Assembly (NCBI GenBank): GCA_947571515.1
Contig: CANOYI010000007.1
Coordinates: forward strand, 1 to 33,329
Source: an uncultured Clostridium sp.
GTDB lineage: Bacteria > Bacillota > Clostridia > TANB77 > CAG-508
Length of the DNA: 33,329 nucleotides
Direction: 5' to 3'
The notes beneath the pieces are model-generated. The model was not told the origin of the DNA, did no database searches, and saw only the letters and a list, made by a program, of their open reading frames with translations. Shown piece after piece: positions 25,736-32,924 of the stretch (its first letter is position 1; each line of letters opens with the position of its first letter). A program made the translations under genes and the position numbers.

Positions 25736-26631
25736 AAAATATAATAGGAGTTAGATTTAAAAAATTAGGAAAAATATATTTTTTTAATCCAAAAAGATTG
25801 AGAGTGAGAAAAGGGGACAAAGTTATTGTAGAAACAGCACAAGGAGAAGAATATGGAGAAGTTATGATACCCAATCGTTGGGTAGAAGATGACAAAATTG
25901 TTCTACCATTAAAAAGAGTAATAAGAATTGCAAACTATAGAGATCATAAACATTATGAAGAATGTAGAAGAAAAGAAAAAGAAACATTTGAAGTATGCTT
26001 AAAGAAAATAAAAGAGCACAATTTAGACATGACTTTAACAGATGTTGAATATAAATTTGATAATAGCAAAATTTTATTTTACTTTACAGCAGATGGAAGA
26101 ATTGATTTTAGAGAGCTAGTAAAAGATTTAGCAGCTATCTACAAAACTCGTATTGAATTAAGACAAATAGGGGTTAGAGATGAAGTAAAAAGAATTGGTG
26201 GAAATGGGGTTTGTGGTAGAGAACTTTGTTGTTGTTCTTTCTTAAGTGATTTTGAAACTGTATCAATCAAAATGGCAAAAGAACAAAACATATCATTAAA
26301 TCCATCAAAGATATCAGGAAATTGTGGAAGATTAATGTGTTGTTTAAAATATGAAAACAATGTTTATGAAGAAAAATTAGAAAAAATTCCTAATATAGGA
26401 GCTATTGTAGCAACAGAAGAAGGAGAAGGAGAAGTAGACGCAATTGAAACATTAAAGGAACGAGTAAGAGTCAAAATAAAAGATAATGAAGATGGCTATT
26501 TCTACAAAAGATATGATGTGAAAGATATAAAAGTAATCAAAGATGCTGTTGCAGAACAAATAAATCAAGAAGAATTAGAACATAAAAAAGAATTAGAAGA
26601 ACTAGAAAAATTAGAAAAACAAGATAAGTAA
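25732..26631 (+). CDS. ricT: PSP1-domain protein RicT (YaaT)
   Basis: Part of the Ric complex (RicT-RicF-RicA) that in Bacillus carries [4Fe-4S] clusters and affects RNA processing, sporulation and competence; assignment by similarity. 299 residues. The PSP1 domain covers about residues 60-145 and the Cys-rich block GNGVCGRELCCCSF, then GNCGRLMCCLKYE. The C-terminus is an acidic coiled-coil tail (EELEHKKELEELEKLEK). Start TTG is inside the holB stop. I see no ricA or ricF in the window. Confidence 0.9.
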   Translation: MKNIIGVRFKKLGKIYFFNPKRLRVRKGDKVIVETAQGEEYGEVMIPNRWVEDDKIVLPLKRVIRIANYRDHKHYEECRRKEKETFEVCLKKIKEHNLDMTLTDVEYKFDNSKILFYFTADGRIDFRELVKDLAAIYKTRIELRQIGVRDEVKRIGGNGVCGRELCCCSFLSDFETVSIKMAKEQNISLNPSKISGNCGRLMCCLKYENNVYEEKLEKIPNIGAIVATEEGEGEVDAIETLKERVRVKIKDNEDGYFYKRYDVKDIKVIKDAVAEQINQEELEHKKELEELEKLEKQDK

Positions 26632-26689
26632 TACCTTTAGGTACATTCTTTAAAAGAATAATTAAATGTGGTTTTAGGAGGTGAAAATG

Positions 26690-26860
26690 ATGGCATATAA
26701 GATTACAGACAAATGTATTTCTTGTGGAGCTTGTGCAGCAGAATGTCCAGTACAATGTATAGCACAAGGTGATGATAAATTTGTAATAGATGAATCAGCT
26801 TGTATCAGTTGTGGTACTTGTGCAGGAGTTTGCCCAGTCGAAGCACCAGTAGAAGAATAA
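26690..26860 (+). CDS. 2[4Fe-4S] ferredoxin
   Basis: A 56-residue electron carrier. Two CxxCxxCxxxC cluster motifs are present: CISCGACAAEC and CISCGTCAGVC, each followed by proline and a later Cys. AGGAGG lies eight bases before the ATG at 26690; a second ATG at 26687 is possible. Likely accepts electrons from the Por enzyme at 28887-31971. Confidence 0.93.
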   Translation: MAYKITDKCISCGACAAECPVQCIAQGDDKFVIDESACISCGTCAGVCPVEAPVEE

Positions 26861-26875
26861 ACAATTATAAAATAA

Positions 26876-26917
26876 AACCCAAAATGTTAGATAAAGTAAC
26901 ATGGAGGGCTTTTTTTA
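26876..26917 (+). terminator. Terminator with embedded ribosome binding site
   Basis: CCC..ATGTTA pairs with TAACAT..GGG and is followed by CTTTTTTT. The 3' arm ends in GGAGGG, and an ATG follows right after the T-run. It can serve as the ferredoxin terminator and at the same time as a hidden ribosome binding site. Confidence 0.65.
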
Positions 26918-26970
26918 TGGCAAAAAATAAGAAAATTAAGGAGAAAATAATTGATTTATTAATATCATAA
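26917..26970 (+). CDS. Possible 17-residue leader peptide
   Basis: Reads MAKNKKIKEKIIDLLIS and stops with TAA. GGAGGG lies eight bases upstream of the ATG. It is basic and then hydrophobic. It may be chance; the promoter of the next gene overlaps its 3' end. Confidence 0.35.
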   Translation: MAKNKKIKEKIIDLLIS

Positions 26971-26980
26971 AGTATATAAT
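26951..26980 (+). promoter_or_regulatory. Putative promoter of the flippase-like gene
   Basis: TTGATT at 26951-26956 and TATAAT at 26975-26980 with an 18-base spacer. Confidence 0.55.
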
Positions 26981-27010
26981 AGAAGTATCAAATAATTAGG
27001 GGTGAGATGA

Positions 27011-28090
27011 GTGCAAGAAGAATTTAAAGATAATATGGATAATCAAGAGAGTGAGAAGGAGATACAGACATTTGAAAAGAAACTTACCAATAAGAAATCA
27101 GCTATTCTAAATTTAAGTTTGATTTTTATTATATTTCTAGGTTTGTTTATTTATATGATAAAAGTAGATGGAATCGAAAATATTATCAATGTCTTAAATA
27201 GTGTAGACTATAGATGGGTATTAGCTGGATTAGTATGCTTACTAATTCATTGGACTTGTGAGAGTTTAAACTTACACATACCAATCAAGAAAATATATCA
27301 TGACCAAAAATTTGTCAATTCAATTAAGGTGTCAATGATAGGACAATTATTTAATAATATAACTCCATTTTCAAGTGGAGGGCAACCAATGCAAGCATAT
27401 GAATTAAATAAGACAGGAAAAAGAGTAAGTGATTCCTTATCAGCAATGGCCATAAAATTTATCATAACACAGATAGCTCTAGTAGTTTCTACATTAGTTG
27501 TTGTTGTGATAGAATTTGACTTTTTCAAAACTTTAATGCAAGATTACTTGTGGATAGCTATGCTAGGATTTATTGTTAATATCATAGCAATCATAGTTAT
27601 GATAGTAGCAGGAATAAAAAAGGAGATAATTATATATATTACAAATCCAATTGTTAAATTATTAGGAAAAATGCACATTATAAAAGAGGTAGAAAGAACC
27701 ATAGAGAAATTAAACAAAAGTATAGACAATTTTGGAAACCAATTTGTAACTATGAAATCAGAAAAAACAATGGTAATAAAAATGTTTATCATAGCAGTGA
27801 TACAAAGTATAGCATATTATTCGATTACTTATATGGTATATAGAGCATTCAGAAACCATGGAATTAGCTTTTTACAAATCATTCCAACGCAAGCTTTCTT
27901 GTTATTAATCATGACATTTATTCCAACACCTGGTTCAGGACTTGGAGCAGAAGGCGGATTTTACTTATTATTTAACTCTATTTTCCAAAATGGAACGATT
28001 AACATGTCTATCTTATTCTGGAGAATCTATACTTTTTATTTACCAATCATCGCAGGAGCTTTCTTTTTAATACCTACGAAAAGAAAATGA
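27011..28090 (+). CDS. Lysylphosphatidylglycerol synthase TM region/UPF0104 family protein
   Basis: An integral membrane protein of 359 residues with about eight membrane helices (first near residues 33-52). Family landmarks are NNITPFSSGGQPMQAY and TPGSGLGAEGGF, which are typical of the membrane domain of MprF and of stand-alone YbhN-like proteins. No catalytic synthase domain follows, so a lipid-flippase or undescribed lipid role is possible. The start is GTG after AGGGGTGAG. Its TGA stop is in the first bases of R3. Confidence 0.8.
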   Translation: MQEEFKDNMDNQESEKEIQTFEKKLTNKKSAILNLSLIFIIFLGLFIYMIKVDGIENIINVLNSVDYRWVLAGLVCLLIHWTCESLNLHIPIKKIYHDQKFVNSIKVSMIGQLFNNITPFSSGGQPMQAYELNKTGKRVSDSLSAMAIKFIITQIALVVSTLVVVVIEFDFFKTLMQDYLWIAMLGFIVNIIAIIVMIVAGIKKEIIIYITNPIVKLLGKMHIIKEVERTIEKLNKSIDNFGNQFVTMKSEKTMVIKMFIIAVIQSIAYYSITYMVYRAFRNHGISFLQIIPTQAFLLLIMTFIPTPGSGLGAEGGFYLLFNSIFQNGTINMSILFWRIYTFYLPIIAGAFFLIPTKRK

Positions 28091-28207
28091 GACAAGAGGG
28101 ACAGGTTTGTTTTGTCTCATGAATTAAATAGAAAAATGTCGAAAAGTAAAAATAACAAAAAACGACAGAAAATATGAGACAAAACAAACCTGTCCCCCCT
28201 TGTCTCA
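28088..28207. repeat. Intergenic palindromic element R3 (GGGACAGG type)
   Basis: 120 bases with terminal inverted repeats of about 33 bases (TGAGACAAGAGGGACAGG... and ...CCTGTCCCCCCTTGTCTCA), one indel apart. The centre has a short GTCG/CGAC pair and TGTCGAA. It begins exactly at the TGA of the preceding gene and ends 18 bases before thiN. Confidence 0.85.
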
Positions 28208-28225
28208 AAAGGAGAAAATGAAAAA

Positions 28226-28874
28226 ATGGAAACACTAATTATTGCAGGTGGAGATATCAATAAAGAAGAATTGGCAAAATATTGTAAAGAAGATAGTCGG
28301 ACAAAATATTATTGCTGTTGATAGAGGTTTAGAAGTTTTATATGAACTTGATATAATGCCAAATCACGTAGTGGGAGACTTTGACTCAGTAAATATAGAA
28401 ATATTGCAATTTTATCAAAATAATTCACAAATTATTTTTCATAAGTATAATCCAGAGAAAGATAATACAGACACAGATATTGCCTTAAAACTTGCTATTG
28501 AGTTAAATAGTTCAAACATTACGATTATGGGGGCACTTGGAAAAAGAATGGATCATGCGTTAGCCAATGTCCATATTCTTAAAGATGCACTAGAAGTGGG
28601 AATTCCATGTAAAATATTGGATGCGCATAATAAAATTTATTTAGTAAAAGATAATATTACTTTAGTTAAAAATAAAACCTATGGAAAATATATTTCTTTT
28701 ATTCCATTAACTACTACAGTGGAAGGAATTACGTTAGAAGGTTTTAAATATCCTTTAAACAATGCTTCTTTATCAATTGGCTTGAGTTTAGGGATTAGTA
28801 ACGAGATAGTAGAAGAGGTAGCTACTGTCGAATTAAAGCAAGGAATTTTAATCGTGATAGAAAGCAGGGATTAG
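28226..28874 (+). CDS. thiN: Thiamine pyrophosphokinase, one +1 shift at CGG
   Basis: Transfers pyrophosphate from ATP to thiamine, giving thiamine diphosphate, the cofactor of the Por enzyme encoded next door. Skipping C28298 gives 215 residues, the usual length. The N-terminus METLIIAGGDINKEEL joins SGQNIIAVDRGLEVLY across the shift; VVGDFDSVN, NTDTDIAL and GKRMDHALANVHIL are the family motifs. In the zero frame a TGA follows six codons after the CGG. Starting downstream would lose the first beta-strand and the AGG loop. The ribosome binding site is GGAG, 11 bases away. Confidence 0.9.
28298..28300 (+). other. In-frame CGG, +1 shift site in thiN
   Basis: Zero-frame codons GAT AGT CGG ACA AAA. 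Skipping C28298 gives AGT GGA CAA AAT ATT (S-G-Q-N-I), entering the conserved IIAVDRG strand. CGG is codon 25. Confidence 0.88.
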
Positions 28875-28897
28875 AGGAACGTTCCTCTAATCCCTGT
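28864..28897. terminator. Symmetric bidirectional terminator between thiN and porB
   Basis: A perfect palindrome (CAGGGATTAGAGGAAC and GTTCCTCTAATCCCTG) overlaps the 3' ends of two convergent genes. Each gene ends with AGG GAT TAG read from one arm, so both proteins end in Arg-Asp. Confidence 0.8.
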
Positions 28898-29838
28898 TTG
28901 TAATTTCTTCTAAATCTAAAAGTTCTTGCCATCTGTTGTCAACTTCCTTTTGGAATTCTTCTATCATCCACTCATTGCCAGGCTTAAACATATGTCTAAA
29001 TCTTTTTTGTGGTTTCAGGAATTCTTCGATTGGTAATTTTTTGGCTGGTTTATAGCTGATTTTATATTTGCCATCGATTACTTCGTATAAAGGCCAGTAA
29101 CAAGTTTCAACAGCCAATTTGTTAATCTGCATTAATTGATCTGTTGGATATCCCCATCCTCTAGGACAAGGAGCCATGACATTTAAGAAAGCGGGTCCTT
29201 CTGTATAAATAGCTTTCTCAGCTTTTTCGTATAAATCTTTGAAGTTCATATAGCCAAGGGTTTGTGCGACATAAGGAAGATGATGCCCTACCATGATTTT
29301 AGCTAAATCTTTTCTTGACTGCATTTTTCCTGGTAGCACTTTTCCGACAGGAGAAGTTGTGGTGTCTGCAAATTTTGGAGTAGCAGAAGAACGTTGAATT
29401 CCTGTGTTCATGTAAGCACCATTGTCATAACATACATAAACCATGTCGTGACCACGTTCCATAGCTCCTGATAAACTTTGCAATCCAATATCATAGGTTC
29501 CGCCGTCTCCACCAAAAGCGATAAATTTAGTATTTCCTTCTGGTAATTTTCCTTGTTTTTTCATAGATTGATAGGCTGCTTCTGCTCCTGCTAGGGTAGC
29601 ACCAGCACATTCAAAAGCTGTATGAATAAAGGAATCGGTCCATGCGGTATAAGGATAAATGAAAGTGGAAACTTCCATACATCCAGTAGCTCCGGCAAAC
29701 AACCGCATGGTCTTCTGGTTTTAAAGCTCTCATAATATGTCTTGCTACTGGAGGAGCTCCACATCCAGCACACATTCTATGTCCCGCTGTAAATCTTGAA
29801 GGTTTATTCGCAACTACTTCTTTTACATTATAAGCCAT
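28887..29838 (-). CDS. porB: Pyruvate/2-oxoacid:ferredoxin oxidoreductase beta subunit, one +1 shift at CGG
   Basis: Thiamine-diphosphate-binding subunit of the oxidoreductase. Skipping the C at 29694 (minus strand) gives 316 residues, as in the family. It has the Cys motif MCAGCGAPPVARH, then HAVVCGATGCME across the shift, the AFECAGATLAGAEAAY region, the thiamine-diphosphate motif GDGGTYDIGLQSL to NGAYMNTG, and a Cys in MAPCPRGW. In the zero frame it would stop 24 codons after the CGG, before the cofactor motif. Overlaps porA by one base (TAATG). This is the only shifted gene on the minus strand, so the pattern follows the coding strand. Confidence 0.93.
29692..29694 (-). other. In-frame CGG, +1 shift site in porB
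   Basis: On the minus strand GTT GTT TGC CGG AGC. Skipping the C (position 29694) gives GTT TGC GGA GCT ACT GGA (V-C-G-A-T-G), the family motif after the Cys. Confidence 0.92.
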
Positions 29839-31031
29839 TATTTGTCACCTTCCTTTCTTAATCCTAAGTAACGATAAGGATTATCGATTTTATTTGTTTT
29901 TACAATTTCTAATAAATCATTGTATACAGATTCGATATCATCTGCTTTGGTATCTCTACCACCAATACCATAGATATAGTTGACAGCTGGCACGTGGATT
30001 TGATTTACATACATAGCTGATGTTACATCTTCAAATAAAGCGCCACCAGCAGCATTTAAAGAATCTGCTCTGTCTAATATTGCCATTGCTTTTACACAAG
30101 ATAAAGCTTTTGCTACTTCGTCTACGGGGAATGGTCTAAATACACGGATTTTTAAAAGCCCTGCTTTGATTCCTTTTTTTCTTAAATTGTCAACTACAAA
30201 TTTAGTAGTTCCAGCAGTTGAGTTCATACAAACGATAGCAATTTCGGCATCTTCAAGTTGATATTCTTCGAATAAACCATAACCTCTACCTGTCATTTTT
30301 TCAAAATCTTTGGATACATCTAAAATGACTTGTTTTGCATTTTTCATAGCAATTGCTTGCTGTGCCTTGTGTTCAAACAGATAAGTTTGTAAATCTAAGG
30401 GACCAACAGCAATTGGTTCTTCCTTATTTAATAAATAATGCTCTGGTTGGTATTCTCCGACAAATTCTTTTACTTTGTCATCTTCTACTAATTCAATATT
30501 TTCAATGGCATGAGAGGTAATAAATCCGTCTTGACATACCATTAATGGTAACATGACGTCTTTATGCTCTGCAATTCTATGAGCCATTAAGGTATTGTCA
30601 TAGGCTTCTTGGTTGTTTTCTGAAAATAGCATAATCCAACCACTATCACGTACTCCCATAGCATCTGAATGATCACAGTGAATGTTTAATGGACCAGATA
30701 CTGCTCTGTTTACTAGTGATAAAACAATTGGTAATCGTAAACTAGAAGCGATATAAATCATTTCCCACATTAGGGATAAACCATTGGCAGAAGTGGCTGT
30801 CATAGCTCTTGCTCCTGCTGCTTCTGCTCCAATACAAGCAGACATGGCACTGTGTTCACTTTCTACTGCAACAAATTCTGTGTCAACGGTTCCATTTGCT
30901 ACAAAGGTAGAAAAGTATTGTGGTATTTCTGTAGAAGGGGTAATAGGGAAGGCTGCTACAACGTCTGGATTAATTTGTTTCATGGCAGTAGCTGCTGCTT
31001 CATTACCACTTAATCTTTCTCTAATACTCAT
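29838..31031 (-). CDS. porA: Pyruvate/2-oxoacid:ferredoxin oxidoreductase alpha subunit
   Basis: Catalytic subunit for oxidative decarboxylation of a 2-oxoacid to acyl-CoA with ferredoxin reduction. 397 residues from the chosen start. The N-terminus has GNEAAATAMKQINPD and the substrate-region AAFPITPSTEIPQYF, then EFVAVESEHSAMSACIGAEA. The typical SxRPFPVDE-like RVFRPFPVDEVAKAL occurs in the C-terminal half. Pyruvate is the likely substrate from the subunit set; branched-chain oxoacids cannot be excluded. Start 31031 is preferred; an earlier ATG at 31043 lies right against AAAGGA. Confidence 0.92.
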   Translation of the reverse strand: MSIRERLSGNEAAATAMKQINPDVVAAFPITPSTEIPQYFSTFVANGTVDTEFVAVESEHSAMSACIGAEAAGARAMTATSANGLSLMWEMIYIASSLRLPIVLSLVNRAVSGPLNIHCDHSDAMGVRDSGWIMLFSENNQEAYDNTLMAHRIAEHKDVMLPLMVCQDGFITSHAIENIELVEDDKVKEFVGEYQPEHYLLNKEEPIAVGPLDLQTYLFEHKAQQAIAMKNAKQVILDVSKDFEKMTGRGYGLFEEYQLEDAEIAIVCMNSTAGTTKFVVDNLRKKGIKAGLLKIRVFRPFPVDEVAKALSCVKAMAILDRADSLNAAGGALFEDVTSAMYVNQIHVPAVNYIYGIGGRDTKADDIESVYNDLLEIVKTNKIDNPYRYLGLRKEGDK

Positions 31032-31105
31032 TTTAAATCTCATTCCTTTCTTGAAGTGCTTATTTAATTTGGAAAAGAATAGTTATATGGCTATTATTTT
31101 TCAAA

Positions 31106-31396
31106 TTATTCTTCCTTCATTTCAATTGCATTGAATGGACAAACCTTAGCACATACGCCACATCCCTTGCAATAATCATAATTAAAATCTTCTCTTAACA
31201 TATCTTTATTAACTGGAATTGCATTCTCTGGACAAACAGGAAAACAAAGTCCACATTGTTTGCATTTATCACTTAAGAAAATAGGACATACACTCCTCCA
31301 ATCGCCAGTCTTAAATTCTTTTGCGTTTCCAGCAGTATAGATATCACCACCAGGAGTTAGCTTTTCCATAGGGGTGTTGTTATTAATTTCTGTCAT
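31106..31396 (-). CDS. porD: Pyruvate/2-oxoacid:ferredoxin oxidoreductase delta (ferredoxin) subunit
   Basis: A 96-residue electron-transfer subunit with two [4Fe-4S] motifs: CKQCGLCFPVCP and CKGCGVCAKVCP. Overlaps the end of porG by four bases (ATGA). GAGGT precedes the start. A 62-base gap separates its stop from the first ATG of porA. Confidence 0.94.
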   Translation of the reverse strand: MTEINNNTPMEKLTPGGDIYTAGNAKEFKTGDWRSVCPIFLSDKCKQCGLCFPVCPENAIPVNKDMLREDFNYDYCKGCGVCAKVCPFNAIEMKEE

Positions 31397-31971
31397 ATCT
31401 TTTTTACCTCCTTTAATGCTAATTCTAATGCTTTCATATTACCGTCAATTACTTCCGGTTTTTTGGCAAATTTGTGTTGAAAAGAACCTTTCATATCTTC
31501 TAGTAAAGCTTCATCTGTCATAATGCCACTTACTTTGACAATTGCCGCAAGCATAGGTGTATTAGGAAAATATTTTCCTAAAGCTTCTTCTGATATTTTT
31601 CTAGCATCTATGGTATAAATGTTGCCTTTGTATCCTTTTAATGCAGTTTTTAGATAATCTGTTGATTTTGTGGTATTAATAACAATAGCTCCGGTTTCTT
31701 TTAATCCTGCTGTTACATCAACACATTCTAAAAGAGTGTCATCAACCACTACAACATAGTCAGGTTCATAAATATTACTATGAATGGTGATAGGATTACT
31801 GCTAATACGGTTATAAGCTGTAATCGGAGCTCCCATTCTTTCTGGCCCATATTCTGGAAAACCTTGAATATATTTGCCTGTGTTGAAAGCGGCATCTGCT
31901 AATAATAAGGATGCGGTTTTGGCACCTTGACCACCTCTACCATGCCATCTAATTTCTATTAAGTTATCCAT
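31393..31971 (-). CDS. porG: Pyruvate/2-oxoacid:ferredoxin oxidoreductase gamma subunit
   Basis: First gene of the operon and 192 residues long. The family features are EIRWHGRGGQGAKTASLLLA (about residues 6-25), FPEYGPERMGAPITAYNRI and PNTPMLAAIVKVSG. AGGAGG lies ten bases before the ATG. Together porG-porD-porA-porB give a complete four-subunit enzyme, typical of some clostridia and Thermotoga. Confidence 0.94.
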   Translation of the reverse strand: MDNLIEIRWHGRGGQGAKTASLLLADAAFNTGKYIQGFPEYGPERMGAPITAYNRISSNPITIHSNIYEPDYVVVVDDTLLECVDVTAGLKETGAIVINTTKSTDYLKTALKGYKGNIYTIDARKISEEALGKYFPNTPMLAAIVKVSGIMTDEALLEDMKGSFQHKFAKKPEVIDGNMKALELALKEVKKI

Positions 31972-32006
31972 GTTTTGATAGCCTCCTTTTTTGTTTTTAT
32001 GGTTTT

Positions 32007-32035
32007 AGTATATGCCTAAATAAAATTGATGTCAA
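32007..32035 (-). promoter_or_regulatory. por operon promoter
   Basis: On the minus strand TTGACA (32035-32030) and TATACT (32012-32007) have a 17-base spacer, 36 bases before porG. Confidence 0.8.
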
Positions 32036-32109
32036 GAGAAATTAGTCGAATTGAACGGAGGCTCATAATTGATATAAAAACTAAGCAAATGAAAAAATAG
32101 TTTTAATAC

Positions 32110-32137
32110 TTTACAATTTCTATTTTTCTGATATAAT
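32110..32137 (+). promoter_or_regulatory. Putative promoter of the anchored-protein gene
   Basis: TTTACA at 32110-32115 and TATAAT at 32132-32137 with a 16-base spacer. Confidence 0.6.
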
Positions 32138-32169
32138 AGAGGATATAAAAAAGAAAGGGGATTTTTATT

Positions 32170-32883
32170 ATGAAAAAAGGTGGAAAAATTGGAATTATTA
32201 CAGGAGTTATTATTTTAATCATTGCAATAGCAGGAGGTTATTTCTTCATCAATGATAGGACACAAAAAGCTAAAATAATGGAAGAATTTTCACAAATAGA
32301 AGAATTAACAAAATCAGGAGAATTTGATATGGATGCATTAAATGAAAAGACTGGCACAATTGTATCAAGTGGTAAATATGCAAATGTTGAAAAAGCAGCT
32401 AAAAACTATGCATCTGAGTTATTCAATACAGCCTATGAAATTAGAACAATATTAGGAGACGAAAAACTAGCACAACTATTAACAGCTGATAACTATGAAA
32501 AAGACGGACCTGAATTTACAGAGACTAAAAAGTACTTAAGTGAAACCAAACAAAAATTAGAAGATGGAAAAACAAAAATGTTATCTTACTTAGAAGAAGG
32601 TAAAATCAATTCATACATAGAAGCAGAAACAAAAGATGCCTATAGTATTGAGTTGTATCAACAATTACTGAAAGAAGATATTGAAATATCTGACAAAGAA
32701 AAGCAAGAATTAGAAAAATCTATTGAAAAAGTACAATCTATGTTAAACATTGAAGAAGAAGTGATTAATTTTTTAGTTGAGAATAAGGATCAATGGAGAG
32801 TACAAGGGGGTCAGATCTTATTTAATTCTAATAGCTTAGTGACAAAATATAATGGATTTTTAACGAAATTAAGAATATTATAG
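32170..32883 (+). CDS. Membrane-anchored helical protein, function unknown
   Basis: 237 residues. A basic start and one strong membrane helix (IGIITGVIILIIAIAGGYFF, about residues 7-26) precede an extracellular-looking domain that is mostly charged alpha-helix (Lys/Glu-rich), with two possible coiled-coil segments near residues 120-140 and 175-200. I do not recognise a family. It has no signal-peptidase or lipobox motif. GAAAGGGG precedes the start. It lies upstream of the fprA-like gene, with no clear functional link. Confidence 0.75.
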   Translation: MKKGGKIGIITGVIILIIAIAGGYFFINDRTQKAKIMEEFSQIEELTKSGEFDMDALNEKTGTIVSSGKYANVEKAAKNYASELFNTAYEIRTILGDEKLAQLLTADNYEKDGPEFTETKKYLSETKQKLEDGKTKMLSYLEEGKINSYIEAETKDAYSIELYQQLLKEDIEISDKEKQELEKSIEKVQSMLNIEEEVINFLVENKDQWRVQGGQILFNSNSLVTKYNGFLTKLRIL

Positions 32884-32924
32884 AAAAATTTAGGCATAAT
32901 TTATAACAAGAAAGGGGATTATAG

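Noticed and set aside
510..29694. The eight frame breaks as plain sequencing or assembly errors
   Set aside because: Not fully excluded, but unlikely: all are a C before GG, none is in a homopolymer run, all lie at the first base of a Gly codon, both strands are affected, and no other kind of frame break was found. Random indels would not be limited to this codon position.
510..29694. Classical prfB-like programmed frameshift with regulatory role
   Set aside because: No shared slippery codon, stop codon or upstream Shine-Dalgarno-like sequence is present at the sites.
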